Positions 1 through 9,597 of a stretch of DNA of 64,000 nucleotides are shown one piece after another (within the stretch, counting starts at the first letter, position 1; every line of letters begins with the position of its first letter). A program made the position numbers and the translations under genes. The notes beneath the pieces are model-generated. The model saw nothing but the letters and a program-made list of their open reading frames with translations. It was not told the DNA's origin and did not search any database. This DNA comes from Clostridioides sp. ES-S-0010-02 (lineage in GTDB: Bacteria > Bacillota > Clostridia > Peptostreptococcales > Peptostreptococcaceae), in assembly GCA_020641055.1 (NCBI GenBank), contig CP067345.1:1667317-1731316 (forward strand). Reading direction: 5' to 3'.

Positions 1-741
1 TTATTCTTAATAATAGGTGGAGTTTGTATTTTTAAAGGTAAAAGATTAGGAGACCAAATTTCTCGTTATAAAAAATACTGTACAATCATAAGTAATAAAA
101 ATATTATTCCAGTAGAACTTATTGCAGAAAGTACATCTAAATCACTAAAATTTATAATAAAAGATGTGCAAAAGATGATAGATAAAAATTACTTTATAAA
201 TACTTATATTGATAAAAGAAATAATCAAATTGTATTGACAAATGAAGATGGAGTTCCACCAACATATGAAGATATAGTATATGAAGTTGAAGAAGATGAA
301 GTTGAGAATAGCAATGAAGCTGATATGATTATTAAAAAGGGAATGGACTATTTGAGACAAATAAAAGAGGCTAATGAAAATATTAAATCAGAATCAATGT
401 GCAAGAAAATTATACAAGTAGAAGATGTTACAAGTAAAATATTTGATGTTGTAAAACATGACCCATCAAAACTTATTCAGATACAAAAATTTATGGATTA
501 TTATATTCCAACTACTTTAAAGCTTTTAAATTCATATCATACATTGGAAGAACAAGGAATAGACAGAGAAAATATAACAACAACTATGGAAAGCATTGAA
601 AGTACAATGAGTACAATTGTAGTGGCTTTTGAAAACCAACTGGATTCTCTATTTGAGGATGAAGCTATTGACATATCTACAGATATTACTGTTTTAGAAA
701 ATATGTTAGTTCAAGAGGGATTAACAGGTGGAAAGTTTTAA
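1..741 (+). CDS. xpaC: XpaC-family protein (5-bromo-4-chloroindolyl phosphate hydrolysis family), N-terminus outside window
   Basis: The reading frame is open from base 1 to the stop at 739-741, so the gene starts upstream and 246 C-terminal residues are visible. The first visible residues (LFLIIGGVCIFKGKR) look like the end of a membrane anchor. The rest is acidic and helical, ending in GLTGGKF. The XpaC assignment rests on this layout and on the next gene being telA, its usual partner in Firmicutes. The pair is linked to toxic-anion or cell-envelope stress resistance, but the biochemical role is unknown. An in-frame ATG at 166 is internal, because coding character continues upstream of it. 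Confidence 0.75.
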   Translation, partial: LFLIIGGVCIFKGKRLGDQISRYKKYCTIISNKNIIPVELIAESTSKSLKFIIKDVQKMIDKNYFINTYIDKRNNQIVLTNEDGVPPTYEDIVYEVEEDEVENSNEADMIIKKGMDYLRQIKEANENIKSESMCKKIIQVEDVTSKIFDVVKHDPSKLIQIQKFMDYYIPTTLKLLNSYHTLEEQGIDRENITTTMESIESTMSTIVVAFENQLDSLFEDEAIDISTDITVLENMLVQEGLTGGKF

Positions 742-859
742 CTGTAATATAAAAAATATTCTGTTATTTTTGAACAGTTAAGTAGTTATGAAGGATAAAA
801 ATATGTAAGATATAAGTATATAATTAGTACTTTATGAAGGAAGAGGAGAGAACTATAGA

Positions 860-2017
860 ATGAATAATTTAGATGATATACCAGTTATGCCAACACTAAC
901 ACTTGACCCATTTGGTGAAGAAACAAAAACAAATGATATAAATAATTCTGACCTATTAATGAAAAAGAATGAAAAAGACCCAGAAGAAGAAAAACTATCA
1001 GAAGCTGAGCGTAAAATGGTAAAAGAGTTTGCAGAAAAAATAGATATTACAAATACAAATATGATTTTGCAATATGGAGCTGGGGCTCAAAAAAAGGTAG
1101 CAGGATTTTCGGAAACCGCTTTAAAGAGTGTTAAAACTAGAGATTTAGGCGAAGTTGGTGATATGCTTACAAATCTAGTTACTGATTTAAAATCATTCTC
1201 AGCTGACGAAAAAGAACAAGGTGGTTTTTTAGGAATTTTTAAAAAGGCAAATAATAAAATTTCAAATTTAAAAACTAAGTATGATAGCGCAGAAGTAAAT
1301 GTAGACAAAGTAAGTAAAGAACTTCAAAAGCATCAAGTTAAAATATTGAAAGATATAGCAATGCTTGATAAAATGTATGAATTAAACTTAGCTTATTCAA
1401 AAGAGCTTACAATGTATATTATAGCAGGGAAACAAAAGCTAAAAGATATGAAAGAACTTGAGATGCCAAAATTAAGAGAAAGAGCAAGTTTGTCTGGTTC
1501 AACAGAAGATGCTCAATCTGTAAACGATATGGTTTCACTTTGTGACAGATTTGAAAAGAAGATTCATGACTTAGAATTAACTAGAATGGTATCACTTCAA
1601 ATGGCTCCACAGATAAGATTGGTTCAAAATAGCAATAATCTAATGGCAGAAAAAATTCAATCTACTATAGTAAATACTATTCCATTGTGGAAAAATCAAA
1701 TAGTACTTGCTCTTGGAATATCTCATTTGAATCAAGCTATGAAAGCACAGCGTGAAGTTAGTAATATGACAAATGAACTTCTACTAAAGAATGCAGAGAC
1801 ATTGAAAATGGGAACAATAGAAACAGCCAAAGAATCAGAAAGAGGAATTGTAGATATAGATACAATTAAGAAAACTAATCAATCTTTAATATCAACTATT
1901 GATGAAGTAGTTAAGATACAGAATGATGGTAGAATAAAGAGACAGGAAGCAGAAGTTGAATTATCAAAAATAGAAAATGAACTTAAAAGTAAGCTTCTTG
2001 AATTTACAGTTAAATAA
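860..2017 (+). CDS. telA: TelA-like toxic anion resistance protein
   Basis: This is a 385-residue, highly charged and mostly helical soluble protein without signal peptide or membrane segment. Length and composition fit the TelA family (tellurite and other toxic-anion resistance). A GAGGAGAG ribosome site lies about 9 nt before the ATG. It lies 118 bp downstream of xpaC with no terminator between, so the two are probably co-transcribed; a strong hairpin follows at 2043-2090. Typical TelA features are the long coiled-coil stretches (roughly residues 130-180 and 300-380). The molecular function of TelA is not established, so the call is family-level only. Confidence 0.85.
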   Translation: MNNLDDIPVMPTLTLDPFGEETKTNDINNSDLLMKKNEKDPEEEKLSEAERKMVKEFAEKIDITNTNMILQYGAGAQKKVAGFSETALKSVKTRDLGEVGDMLTNLVTDLKSFSADEKEQGGFLGIFKKANNKISNLKTKYDSAEVNVDKVSKELQKHQVKILKDIAMLDKMYELNLAYSKELTMYIIAGKQKLKDMKELEMPKLRERASLSGSTEDAQSVNDMVSLCDRFEKKIHDLELTRMVSLQMAPQIRLVQNSNNLMAEKIQSTIVNTIPLWKNQIVLALGISHLNQAMKAQREVSNMTNELLLKNAETLKMGTIETAKESERGIVDIDTIKKTNQSLISTIDEVVKIQNDGRIKRQEAEVELSKIENELKSKLLEFTVK

Positions 2018-2042
2018 TAACTCATAAATAATAGCTTATATT

Positions 2043-2090
2043 AAAATAAAAAGTGTAGTTGATTTTACAATTAACTACACTTTTATTTAT
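2043..2090. terminator. Bidirectional terminator between telA and guaB
   Basis: AAAAAGTGTAGTT at 2048-2060 pairs with AACTACACTTTT at 2073-2084. The stem is flanked by A-rich and T-rich runs on both sides, so it can end transcription of telA (+) and of the convergent IMP dehydrogenase gene (-). Confidence 0.85.
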
Positions 2091-2091
2091 A

Positions 2092-3591
2092 TTATAAGTT
2101 TCTGTTATCTTTTAGCATAACATCATGAGCTCCACCTTCAACGATACTAGTAGAAGATACAAGTGTTAGCTTAGCATTTTTTTGAAGTTCAGGAATACTA
2201 AGAGCACCACAGTTGCACATAGTAGAACGAACCTTACTTAGAGAAAGTGTCACATTGTCTTTTAAAGAACCAGCATAAGGAACATAAGAGTCAACACCTT
2301 CTTCAAAAGAAAGTTTCTTATCTCCACCAAGGTCATATCTTTGCCAGTTTCTAGCACGTGCAGAACCTTCTCCCCAATACTCTTTCATGTAACTACCATT
2401 TATATTAACCTTATTAGTTGGACTCTCATCAAAACGAGAGAAATATCTACCAAGCATTATAAAATCAGCACCCATAGCTAAGGCTAAAGTTATATGATGG
2501 TCATAAACAATACCACCATCAGAACAAATTGGAATGTAAATACCTGTTTTTTCAAAGTATTCATCTCTAGCTTGAGCAACTTCAATTATAGAAGTAGCTT
2601 GTCCACGTCCTATACCTTTTTGTTCACGAGTGATACATATAGAACCACCACCAATACCAACTTTAACGAAGTCAGCACCAGCTTCAGCAAGGTAAAGGAA
2701 TCCTTCACGGTCAACTACATTCCCAGCTCCAACCTTAACTGTATCACCGTATTTTTCACGAATAAAATCAAGAGTTATTTTTTGCCACTCAGAAAAACCT
2801 TCTGAAGAGTCTATACATAAAACATCAGCACCAGCTTCAACTAAAGCAGGAACACGCTCAGCAAAGTCTCTAGTATTGATACCAGCTCCAACTACATATC
2901 TTTTAGAAGAATCTAAAAGTTCAAGTGGATTTTCTTTATGAGAAGAGTAATCTTTACGGAATACCATATATACAAGATTACCATTGTCATCAAGTACAGG
3001 AAGAGAATTAAGCTTATGGTCCCATATAATATTGTTTGCTTCTTTTAAAGTAACATCTTTGTTAGCATAAACTATGGACGACATAGGAGTCATAAACTCA
3101 CTAACTTTAGTGTCTAAGTCCATACGACTTATACGATAATCACGACTTGCAACAATACCTAATAATTTACCAGTTGAAGTACCATCTTCAGTAACTGCAA
3201 CCGTAGAATGACCAGTTCTCTCTTTTAGTTCAAGTATGTCTTTTAATGTATTGTCAGGTTTAATATTTGAATCACTCACAACAAATCCAGCTTTATGAGA
3301 TTTAACACGTGCTACCATAGCAGCTTCACTTTCAATAGATTGAGAACCATATATAAATGAGATGCCACCTTCTTTAGCAAGTGCAATAGCCATCTTGTCA
3401 TCAGAAACAGATTGCATAATAGCAGAAGTTAAAGGTATATTCATATGAATATCTGCTTCCTCGCCCTTTTTAAATTTAGTAACAGGTGTTTTTAAACTTA
3501 CATTAGCAGGTATACAGTCAGTAGAAGAGAAACCTGGTACAAGTAGGTATTCACTGAAAGTATGTGATGGTGTATCAAAATAAAACGCCAT
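2092..3591 (-). CDS. guaB: IMP dehydrogenase, Tritrichomonas-like type
   Basis: The enzyme oxidises IMP to XMP with NAD, the committed step of guanine nucleotide synthesis. The 499-residue protein has the catalytic loop [11 protein letters not shown] with Cys319, a CBS pair inserted at roughly residues 100-220, IMP-site residues SDGGI near 357, and the mobile flap WQRYDLGG with Arg418-Tyr419. These numbers coincide with the published Tritrichomonas foetus numbering (Cys319, Asp261, Arg241, Arg418, Tyr419), and the C-terminal residues also look trichomonad-like from memory. The ATG is preceded by AAGGAGTGATT. It is a single-gene unit convergent with telA. No purine riboswitch was seen in its leader. 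Confidence 0.93.
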   Translation of the reverse strand: MAFYFDTPSHTFSEYLLVPGFSSTDCIPANVSLKTPVTKFKKGEEADIHMNIPLTSAIMQSVSDDKMAIALAKEGGISFIYGSQSIESEAAMVARVKSHKAGFVVSDSNIKPDNTLKDILELKERTGHSTVAVTEDGTSTGKLLGIVASRDYRISRMDLDTKVSEFMTPMSSIVYANKDVTLKEANNIIWDHKLNSLPVLDDNGNLVYMVFRKDYSSHKENPLELLDSSKRYVVGAGINTRDFAERVPALVEAGADVLCIDSSEGFSEWQKITLDFIREKYGDTVKVGAGNVVDREGFLYLAEAGADFVKVGIGGGSICITREQKGIGRGQATSIIEVAQARDEYFEKTGIYIPICSDGGIVYDHHITLALAMGADFIMLGRYFSRFDESPTNKVNINGSYMKEYWGEGSARARNWQRYDLGGDKKLSFEEGVDSYVPYAGSLKDNVTLSLSKVRSTMCNCGALSIPELQKNAKLTLVSSTSIVEGGAHDVMLKDNRNL

Positions 3592-3834
3592 TTTTTAATC
3601 ACTCCTTATATTTTTATACTTTATTATAATTGATAGTATTAATTATAACTTATTCTTTAATTTTATTAAAGTATTTTGTCAGATATTGAGATTTTTGAAA
3701 AATTTAAACTATTTTAACTGAATCTGTTTAATATATGTTGCTTTATACAATCAAACTGTATATTAAATAATGTTTTATTTAAGGTGGTAGCTAATTTGAA
3801 GTTAATTCTTATTATATAATATCTTACATTATGT

Positions 3835-3879
3835 CTATATACTCCTGTTGTTAATATTAAGTATATAGTATTTTTTATT
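3835..3879 (+). terminator. Terminator-like hairpin upstream of mtl operon
   Basis: CTATATACT (3835-3843) pairs with AGTATATAG (3860-3868), followed by TATTTTTTATT. The stem is AT-only and no gene precedes it on this strand. It may end a short unidentified transcript or be incidental. Confidence 0.3.
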
Positions 3880-3993
3880 GAAAGTATAAGTCAATTAAAT
3901 CTATATTAGTATGTCCAAAAGTGTCTCTAAAAAATTTATTTCATTAAATTCTTAATTTAAAATACTACATAAATAAAATTAAACAAAAACTAA

Positions 3994-4035
3994 AGTGACA
4001 AATGTCATTATCTTAAGTGACATAGAAACGATTTC
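3994..4035 (+). promoter_or_regulatory. Candidate mannitol-operon control sites (AGTGACA repeats and cre-like palindrome)
   Basis: AGTGACA occurs at 3994-4000 and again at 4016-4022, exactly 22 bp apart, and the first copy forms the inverted repeat TGACA-N2-TGTCA (3996-4007). GAAACGATTTC at 4025-4035 is a near-palindrome resembling a CcpA cre site. All lie just upstream of the -35 box, the usual position for MtlR activation and catabolite control in Firmicutes. Binding is inferred, not shown. Confidence 0.45.
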
Positions 4036-4041
4036 TTAAAG

Positions 4042-4070
4042 TTGTTACTATAAAATATAAACTCTATAAT
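4042..4070 (+). promoter_or_regulatory. sigmaA-type promoter of the mannitol operon
   Basis: TTGTTA (4042-4047), a 17-bp spacer and a consensus TATAAT (4065-4070) lie about 60 bp before the mtlA start. Confidence 0.75.
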
Positions 4071-4130
4071 AAAAGTATAACAAAAGGGAATCATATCGAT
4101 ATAGAATATAATTCAAATGGAGGTAAAATT

Positions 4131-5552
4131 ATGAGCAGTTCTAATCAATCGACAATAAAGACATCTATACAGCGAGTAGGAAAGTTTTTAAGTGGGATGG
4201 TAATGCCAAATATAGGAGCTTTTATAGCATGGGGTCTTATAACAGCATTATTTATACCAACAGGGTGGATGCCAAATGAAAAATTAAGTACTATAGGCGA
4301 TCCGATGATAAAATATCTTTTACCACTATTGATAGCATATACTGGTGGTAAAGCTATAGCAGGGCAAAGAGGCGGAGTAATAGGTGCAGCAGCAGCGATG
4401 GGAGTAATCGTTGGAGCTGATATACCAATGTTTATTGGAGCAATGATAATGGGACCATTTGCAGGATGGGTAATCAAGAAGTTTGATAAACTTGTAGATG
4501 GTAAAATACCAACAGGATTTGAGATGTTAGTAAATAACTTTTCAATAGGTATAATAGGTATGCTTCTTGCAATATTAGGTTTTTATGCAATTGGACCAGC
4601 TATAGTAGCAGGTACAGCTCTTATAGAATCAGGAGTGCAATTTATAGTTAGCAAAAGTTTATTACCTTTAGTTTCAGTATTTATAGAGCCTGGAAAGGTA
4701 CTGTTCTTAAACAATGCAATAAATCATGGTATATTAGGTCCTATAGGTATAGCTGAAGCAAAAGAAGCAGGTAAATCTATAATGTTCTTATTAGAAAGTA
4801 ACCCTGGACCAGGTTTAGGTGTTCTATTAGCATATTGGATGTTTAGTAGAGGAAGTGTAAAACAATCAGCACCAGGAGCAGTAATAATACATTTCCTTGG
4901 TGGTATCCATGAAATTTACTTCCCATATATATTAATGAATCCAGTTTTAATATTAGCTACAATGGCAGGTGGAGCAGCAGGAATATTAACTTTTTCAATA
5001 TTAGGAGCTGGACTTGTAGCAGCACCATCACCAGGAAGTATATTTGCACTTATGGCACTAGCACCAAAAGGAGGATTACTTCCAGTATTAGCAGGGGTTG
5101 CAGTTGCGACAGTTGTATCATTCTTAGTGGCAGCACCATTTGTTAAGAGAGCTTCAGCAAACCAAAGTGAAGAAGATGGTACTTTAGAAGAAGCTAAAGC
5201 AAAGATGAGTGATATGAAATCTGCAAGCAAAAGTTCAGAACAAAAAGTTAAAGAAAAGCAACTTGAATTAAATGAAATTAAGAAGATTGTATTTGCATGT
5301 GATGCAGGAATGGGTTCTAGTGCAATGGGAGCTTCTAGATTTAAAAATAGAATAAAAAACTTGAATTTAGATATAGAAATTACAAATTCATCTGTTGATA
5401 ATCTTCCAGATGATACACAAATAGTAGTAACTCACAACACATTAGTTGAAAGAGTTGCCAAAAACAATTCAAATGTTGAGATAGTATCAATAAATAACTT
5501 TTTAAATGACCCCAATTTAGATATACTGTTTAAAAGATTAGAATCTAAATAA
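4131..5552 (+). CDS. mtlA: PTS mannitol-specific EIICB component
   Basis: The protein imports mannitol and phosphorylates it to mannitol 1-phosphate. Of its 473 residues, about 1-340 form the membrane EIIC domain (NIGAFIAWG near the N-terminus, substrate-site motif GGIHEIYFPY around residue 257). A charged linker (about 345-385) leads to an EIIB domain with the phosphocysteine loop FACDAGMGSS (Cys390). The EIIA domain found in the E. coli fusion is absent here and is supplied by mtlF two genes downstream. A GGAGGT ribosome site precedes the ATG. It is the first gene of the operon mtlA-mtlR-mtlF-mtlD. Confidence 0.95.
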   Translation: MSSSNQSTIKTSIQRVGKFLSGMVMPNIGAFIAWGLITALFIPTGWMPNEKLSTIGDPMIKYLLPLLIAYTGGKAIAGQRGGVIGAAAAMGVIVGADIPMFIGAMIMGPFAGWVIKKFDKLVDGKIPTGFEMLVNNFSIGIIGMLLAILGFYAIGPAIVAGTALIESGVQFIVSKSLLPLVSVFIEPGKVLFLNNAINHGILGPIGIAEAKEAGKSIMFLLESNPGPGLGVLLAYWMFSRGSVKQSAPGAVIIHFLGGIHEIYFPYILMNPVLILATMAGGAAGILTFSILGAGLVAAPSPGSIFALMALAPKGGLLPVLAGVAVATVVSFLVAAPFVKRASANQSEEDGTLEEAKAKMSDMKSASKSSEQKVKEKQLELNEIKKIVFACDAGMGSSAMGASRFKNRIKNLNLDIEITNSSVDNLPDDTQIVVTHNTLVERVAKNNSNVEIVSINNFLNDPNLDILFKRLESK

Positions 5553-5587
5553 AAAATAAAAAGTACCACTGATTAGGAGTGGATAAT

Positions 5588-7717
5588 TTGAAAAAAAAGA
5601 AGATTACATCTAGACAAAAAAAGATAATACTCATGATAGTAGAAAATTCTAAAAAAAATATTCCAATAACTGTTTCTGAAATTGCAGGAGAGTTAGAGTT
5701 AAGTTCAAGAACTGTACTTAGAGATATGTCAGGAATTGAAAAATGGTTTGATGAAAATGATTTTAATTTTGTAAAAAAACCAGGTGTAGGTTTGATTTTA
5801 GAAGAGAATACAGAAAATCAAAATTTTATAATTGAGTTGTTAGAAGAGGAAAAAATAGAAAAAGAATATAACAAAGAAGAAAGAAACTTAATTATATTAT
5901 CAAAGCTACTAGTTTCTAATGAGCCAGTAAAATCTTACTACTTTGCAAAAATATTAAAGGTATCTGAAGGAGTACTAAATAATGATTTTGCACTAGCAAG
6001 TGAATGGTTAGAAAGATTTGATATTGAGCTTATTAGAAAACCAGGGCTTGGTGTGTATCTCAAAGGTCAGGAAAAAAACTTTAGAGAAGCATATGTAAAC
6101 CTTATATATGACTCATTTAATGAAAAAGAAATATTGGATATGGTCAGAAATATAAGTGAGAATATACAAACTGATAAAGCAATAGAGATTTTAAGTGAAA
6201 ATAGACTTTTAAATTTAATGGACAAGTGCATAATAAGAAAAGTTGAAAGTACATTAACAAAGAAGCTTTCAGAGTTAGATGTAAATTTAGCTGATAGTGC
6301 ATATATAGGGCTTGTAGTTCATATTTCATTAGCTTTACAGAGGATAAAAAATGGTGAAAATATAACTATGGAGAAAGATTTTCTAAAGGAATTATCTTTA
6401 ACCGAAGAGTTTAAATTAGCTCAGGAAATCGTAAAAGGTATGGCAGTTGATTTTAGTATGGATATACCATTAGATGAAGTTGGATATATAACTATGCACA
6501 TTAGAGGTGCAAAGCAAAGGTCATCTTCAAGTCATAAAGAGTTAAACTTAGATGACATAGAAGTAATGGACATTACAAATAAAATGATAGATTTGGCAGA
6601 AGATGAATTTAAGATAAGTCTTAAAAATGATGAAAGATTATTTAAAGACCTAGCAAACCATCTGGGACCTTCCATAAACAGATTGAATATGGGACTAGAA
6701 ATAAGAAATCCCCTTTTAGATGAAATAAAAACTAAGTATTCATATGCTTATAATGGAGTCGAAAAGGTTTCTAAAGTCATAAAAGATAAGCTAAATATAA
6801 ATTCAATACCTGAATCTGAAATAGGATATATTGCAATGCATTTTGCATCAGCCATAGAAAAAAATCTAATGATGCATGCTAATATAAATATTGTTGTAGC
6901 ATGTCCTACTGGAATAGGAACTTCAAGGTTTTTATCGACTAAAATTGAAAATAAATTTCCAAATCTAAATATACTTGAAACTATTTCAGCTATAAACATA
7001 GATGAGGAATATTTAAAAGAAAAAGAAGTCGATTTAATTGTATCTACAGTAGAATTAAATACAAACTTAGATTATATATGTGTAGGTCCATTTATGAGTT
7101 CAGATGATGAGCTGATAATCAAAGAAAAAATAAAGTCTATAGCTCAAAACAAATTAATGGATTTAAAAGTAAAAGATGATACTAAAAATAAAAATAAAGT
7201 ATATGAACAGATAACAGAAAGTATGAACATAGGAAGAGATATTCTTCAGTTTTTAGATGAAATTCAATTTAAAAAATTTAAAAGTAAAAACTTAGATGAA
7301 CTTATTATGGATTCATCAAAAATATTTGTAAAATCTAGTGAAGATGTAATATCTATAAAAGAATCATTAGAAGAAAGATTAAAAATATCAATTCCATATA
7401 TAGAAGAATCAAGGATTTTATTATTACACTGTATGAGTGAAAGAATAGATATTATGAAGTTAGCAATAATAAGATTAGAAAATAACATAAAGCTAAATTC
7501 TAAGGAAGAAATTGAGAATGTGGTTTTTATGTTACTTCCTAAAGATTCACCAAATTATCAAAGACAAATAATGAGTGAAGTAAGTGGCTCATTAATAGAT
7601 AATTTTGTTTTTACTAATAAAATAAACAAATTTTCTATACAAGAGATGACATTAGAAATAAAAGATATAGTTTTTAATTTTTATACAAATAAATTAAAAA
7701 CATTAATAGATAAATAA
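5588..7717 (+). CDS. mtlR: Mannitol operon activator MtlR (PRD-containing regulator)
   Basis: This DNA-binding regulator senses PTS phosphorylation state. In order: N-terminal HTH (SEIAGELELSSRTVLRDM), two PRDs with conserved histidines (LVVHISLAL, GYITMHIRG, GYIAMHFAS), an EIIB-like domain with Cys439 (VACPTGIGTS), and a C-terminal EIIA-like domain with His614 (LLLHCMSE). The longest frame begins at a GTG (5579), but that GTG overlaps the AGGAG ribosome site at 5575-5579. The TTG at 5588 is correctly spaced, so I use it (709 residues). Phosphorylation at the PRDs, EIIB and EIIA domains is expected to tune mtl expression, as in Bacillus MtlR. Confidence 0.92.
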   Translation: MKKKKITSRQKKIILMIVENSKKNIPITVSEIAGELELSSRTVLRDMSGIEKWFDENDFNFVKKPGVGLILEENTENQNFIIELLEEEKIEKEYNKEERNLIILSKLLVSNEPVKSYYFAKILKVSEGVLNNDFALASEWLERFDIELIRKPGLGVYLKGQEKNFREAYVNLIYDSFNEKEILDMVRNISENIQTDKAIEILSENRLLNLMDKCIIRKVESTLTKKLSELDVNLADSAYIGLVVHISLALQRIKNGENITMEKDFLKELSLTEEFKLAQEIVKGMAVDFSMDIPLDEVGYITMHIRGAKQRSSSSHKELNLDDIEVMDITNKMIDLAEDEFKISLKNDERLFKDLANHLGPSINRLNMGLEIRNPLLDEIKTKYSYAYNGVEKVSKVIKDKLNINSIPESEIGYIAMHFASAIEKNLMMHANINIVVACPTGIGTSRFLSTKIENKFPNLNILETISAINIDEEYLKEKEVDLIVSTVELNTNLDYICVGPFMSSDDELIIKEKIKSIAQNKLMDLKVKDDTKNKNKVYEQITESMNIGRDILQFLDEIQFKKFKSKNLDELIMDSSKIFVKSSEDVISIKESLEERLKISIPYIEESRILLLHCMSERIDIMKLAIIRLENNIKLNSKEEIENVVFMLLPKDSPNYQRQIMSEVSGSLIDNFVFTNKINKFSIQEMTLEIKDIVFNFYTNKLKTLIDK

Positions 7718-7748
7718 AATTTACATTAAAAAAAGGAAGGTTGATATT

Positions 7749-8171
7749 ATGAGTAAAGTATTAAATGAGAATAATATATTTTTAGGATTAGATAGTGTTT
7801 CAAAGGAAGAAGCTATAACTTTAGCAGGAAGAAAACTATTTGAAAATGGATATGTAAAAGAAGAATATATACCAGCAATGTTGGAAAGAGAAAAGGTAAT
7901 GACTACATACATGGGCATGGGTGTTGCTATTCCACATGGTGTAAATGAAGCGAAAAAAGAAATATTATCTTCTGGAATAGTTATACTACAATTCCCTAAT
8001 GGTATAGATTTTGATGGAGAAAAGGCATATTTATTAATAGGAATAGCTGGTGTTGGAGATGAGCATTTAGAGATACTATCTAATATAGCAATAGTTTTAG
8101 ATGATGATTTAACAGAGAGACTAAAAAATTCAAATGACAAACAAGCTTTTATGGAAGCTTTTGCCAACTAA
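7749..8171 (+). CDS. mtlF: PTS mannitol-specific EIIA component
   Basis: This 140-residue soluble EIIA of the mannitol/fructose type carries the phosphohistidine motif GVAIPHGV (His63). It passes phosphate from HPr to Cys390 of MtlA, and probably to MtlR. An AAGGAAGG ribosome site precedes the ATG. It lies 31 bp after mtlR and 18 bp before mtlD, so the four genes form one transcription unit. Confidence 0.95.
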   Translation: MSKVLNENNIFLGLDSVSKEEAITLAGRKLFENGYVKEEYIPAMLEREKVMTTYMGMGVAIPHGVNEAKKEILSSGIVILQFPNGIDFDGEKAYLLIGIAGVGDEHLEILSNIAIVLDDDLTERLKNSNDKQAFMEAFAN

Positions 8172-8189
8172 TCTTAGGAGGAACTTAAA

Positions 8190-9341
8190 ATGAAAAAGGC
8201 AATCCAATTTGGAGCAGGAAATATTGGAAGAGGATTTATTGGAGGTTTGTTAGTTAAGTCAGGTTATCATGTTGTATTTGCTGATGTTAATGAAGAAATA
8301 TTAAATTCAATAAATAAAGATAAAAAATATACTATACACATAAGAGATGTAGAATGTGTAGATGAGATAATTGACAATATAAGTGCAGTTTCATCTATAA
8401 AAGAAGAAATAATAGATGAGATTGTAGAAGCTGAAATAATAACTACAGCAGTTGGCCCTTTGGTTTTAACTAAAATAGCCCCTACAATTGCTAGAGGTAT
8501 AAAAACTAGAAAAGAAAAAGGATTAACAAATAATTTAAATATAATAGCTTGTGAAAATGCAATATATGCAAGTTCTTCTTTAAAAGAGGAAATACTTAAG
8601 TGTCTAAATAAAGAAGAAGAAGACTATTTAGAGAACTATATTGGTTTCCCTAACTGTTCAGTTGACAGAATAGTTCCTCCTGGTAAAAATGAGAATCCTC
8701 TTGATGTAACTGTTGAAAATTTTTATGAGTGGAATGTTGAAAAGCAAGGATTTAAAGGAGAAATACCTAATATAGTTGGAATGAATTTAGCTGATAACCT
8801 TATGGCTTATATAGAACGTAAGTTATTTACACTAAATACAGGCCATGCTATAACTGCTTATATAGGGTACTTAAAGGGATACAAAACAATAGAAGAAAGT
8901 ATAAATGATGAATATATTTGCAATATAGTGAAAAATGCAATGACAGAAAGTGGAGAAGGATTAATTAAAAAATATAATTTTGATTCAGAAGCACATTATA
9001 AATATATTGATAAGATTTTAAATAGATTTAAAAATCCATATCTTAATGATGATGTAGTCAGAGTTGGAAGAGAGCCACTTAGAAAATTAAGCGATAAGGA
9101 TAGATTGATTAAACCTCTAATGACTGCAAAATCATATGGCTTAACAGTTGATAACTTAATTCTTGGAATAGGTGCAGCACTTCATTATAACAATAGTGAA
9201 GATGCTCAAAGTGTAGAATTACAAGAACTAATAAAGTCTAATGGAGTAAAAAAAGCTATTGCTAAAATAGCTAATATAAACAAGGATGAAGTACTTCTAG
9301 ATAATATAGAAAAAAGTTATATCTTTATGGAAAATCTATAA
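8190..9341 (+). CDS. mtlD: Mannitol-1-phosphate 5-dehydrogenase
   Basis: The enzyme oxidises mannitol 1-phosphate to fructose 6-phosphate with NAD, joining mannitol uptake to glycolysis. The 383-residue length is the family norm. The N-terminus carries the dinucleotide-binding motif GAGNIGRGFIG. GFPNCSVDRIVP and the KLFTLNTGHA substrate-site motif of the long-chain mannitol dehydrogenase family are intact. An AGGAGG ribosome site precedes the ATG. It ends the mannitol operon. No clear intrinsic terminator follows immediately, so some read-through toward the riboswitch region is possible. Confidence 0.96.
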   Translation: MKKAIQFGAGNIGRGFIGGLLVKSGYHVVFADVNEEILNSINKDKKYTIHIRDVECVDEIIDNISAVSSIKEEIIDEIVEAEIITTAVGPLVLTKIAPTIARGIKTRKEKGLTNNLNIIACENAIYASSSLKEEILKCLNKEEEDYLENYIGFPNCSVDRIVPPGKNENPLDVTVENFYEWNVEKQGFKGEIPNIVGMNLADNLMAYIERKLFTLNTGHAITAYIGYLKGYKTIEESINDEYICNIVKNAMTESGEGLIKKYNFDSEAHYKYIDKILNRFKNPYLNDDVVRVGREPLRKLSDKDRLIKPLMTAKSYGLTVDNLILGIGAALHYNNSEDAQSVELQELIKSNGVKKAIAKIANINKDEVLLDNIEKSYIFMENL

Positions 9342-9412
9342 GTTTACTTAAAAAGGTTGAATTTTGTCAAGTAACTAGTGAATGTTTTATTCTACACAGT
9401 TTGAATTATTTG

Positions 9413-9441
9413 TTGAATAATAGAGAATTATAATATATAAT
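9413..9441 (+). promoter_or_regulatory. Promoter of the xpt riboswitch transcript
   Basis: TTGAAT (9413-9418), a 17-bp spacer and TATAAT (9436-9441) lie about 25 bp upstream of the aptamer. A second TATAAT at 9429-9434 has no well-spaced -35. Confidence 0.6.
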
Positions 9442-9466
9442 TAAAAAGAATAAATTAATATGTTTA

Positions 9467-9533
9467 CCTGTATACTTTTGATAATATGGTTCAAATGTTT
9501 CTACTAAGCTACCAATAATAGCTTAACTACAGG
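9467..9533 (+). ncRNA. Purine (guanine-class) riboswitch aptamer
   Basis: P1 is CCTGTA (9467-9472) with TACAGG (9528-9533). P2 is TTTGA/TCAAA with a TAATATGG loop. The J2/3 core is TGTTTCTAC. P3 is TAAGCTA/TAGCTTA with a CCAATAA loop. The position before the P1 3' strand is C (9527), the base that reads guanine or hypoxanthine rather than adenine. It lies in the leader of xpt, a classic purine-riboswitch target. Confidence 0.92.
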
Positions 9534-9597
9534 AGTGAAGATGATATAGTTTATACTTATTTTAAATTATATATTAAGTTGGTTACTTTGAATTTTA

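Larger units (their letters stand above)
3592..4130. other. Intergenic region between guaB and mtlA
   Basis: This holds the divergent upstream regions of guaB (-) and the mannitol operon (+). The mtlA-proximal 140 bp carry a good promoter, AGTGACA repeats and a cre-like palindrome (listed separately). A weak hairpin followed by T residues lies at 3835-3879. I saw no coding potential. Confidence 0.6.

Noticed and set aside
2494-2805. Plus-strand ORF inside guaB and similar long shadow ORFs (for example 4145-4477, 7721-8167, 9820-10242)
   Set aside because: Each lies opposite a gene with clear family motifs, has low-complexity composition and lacks a ribosome site.
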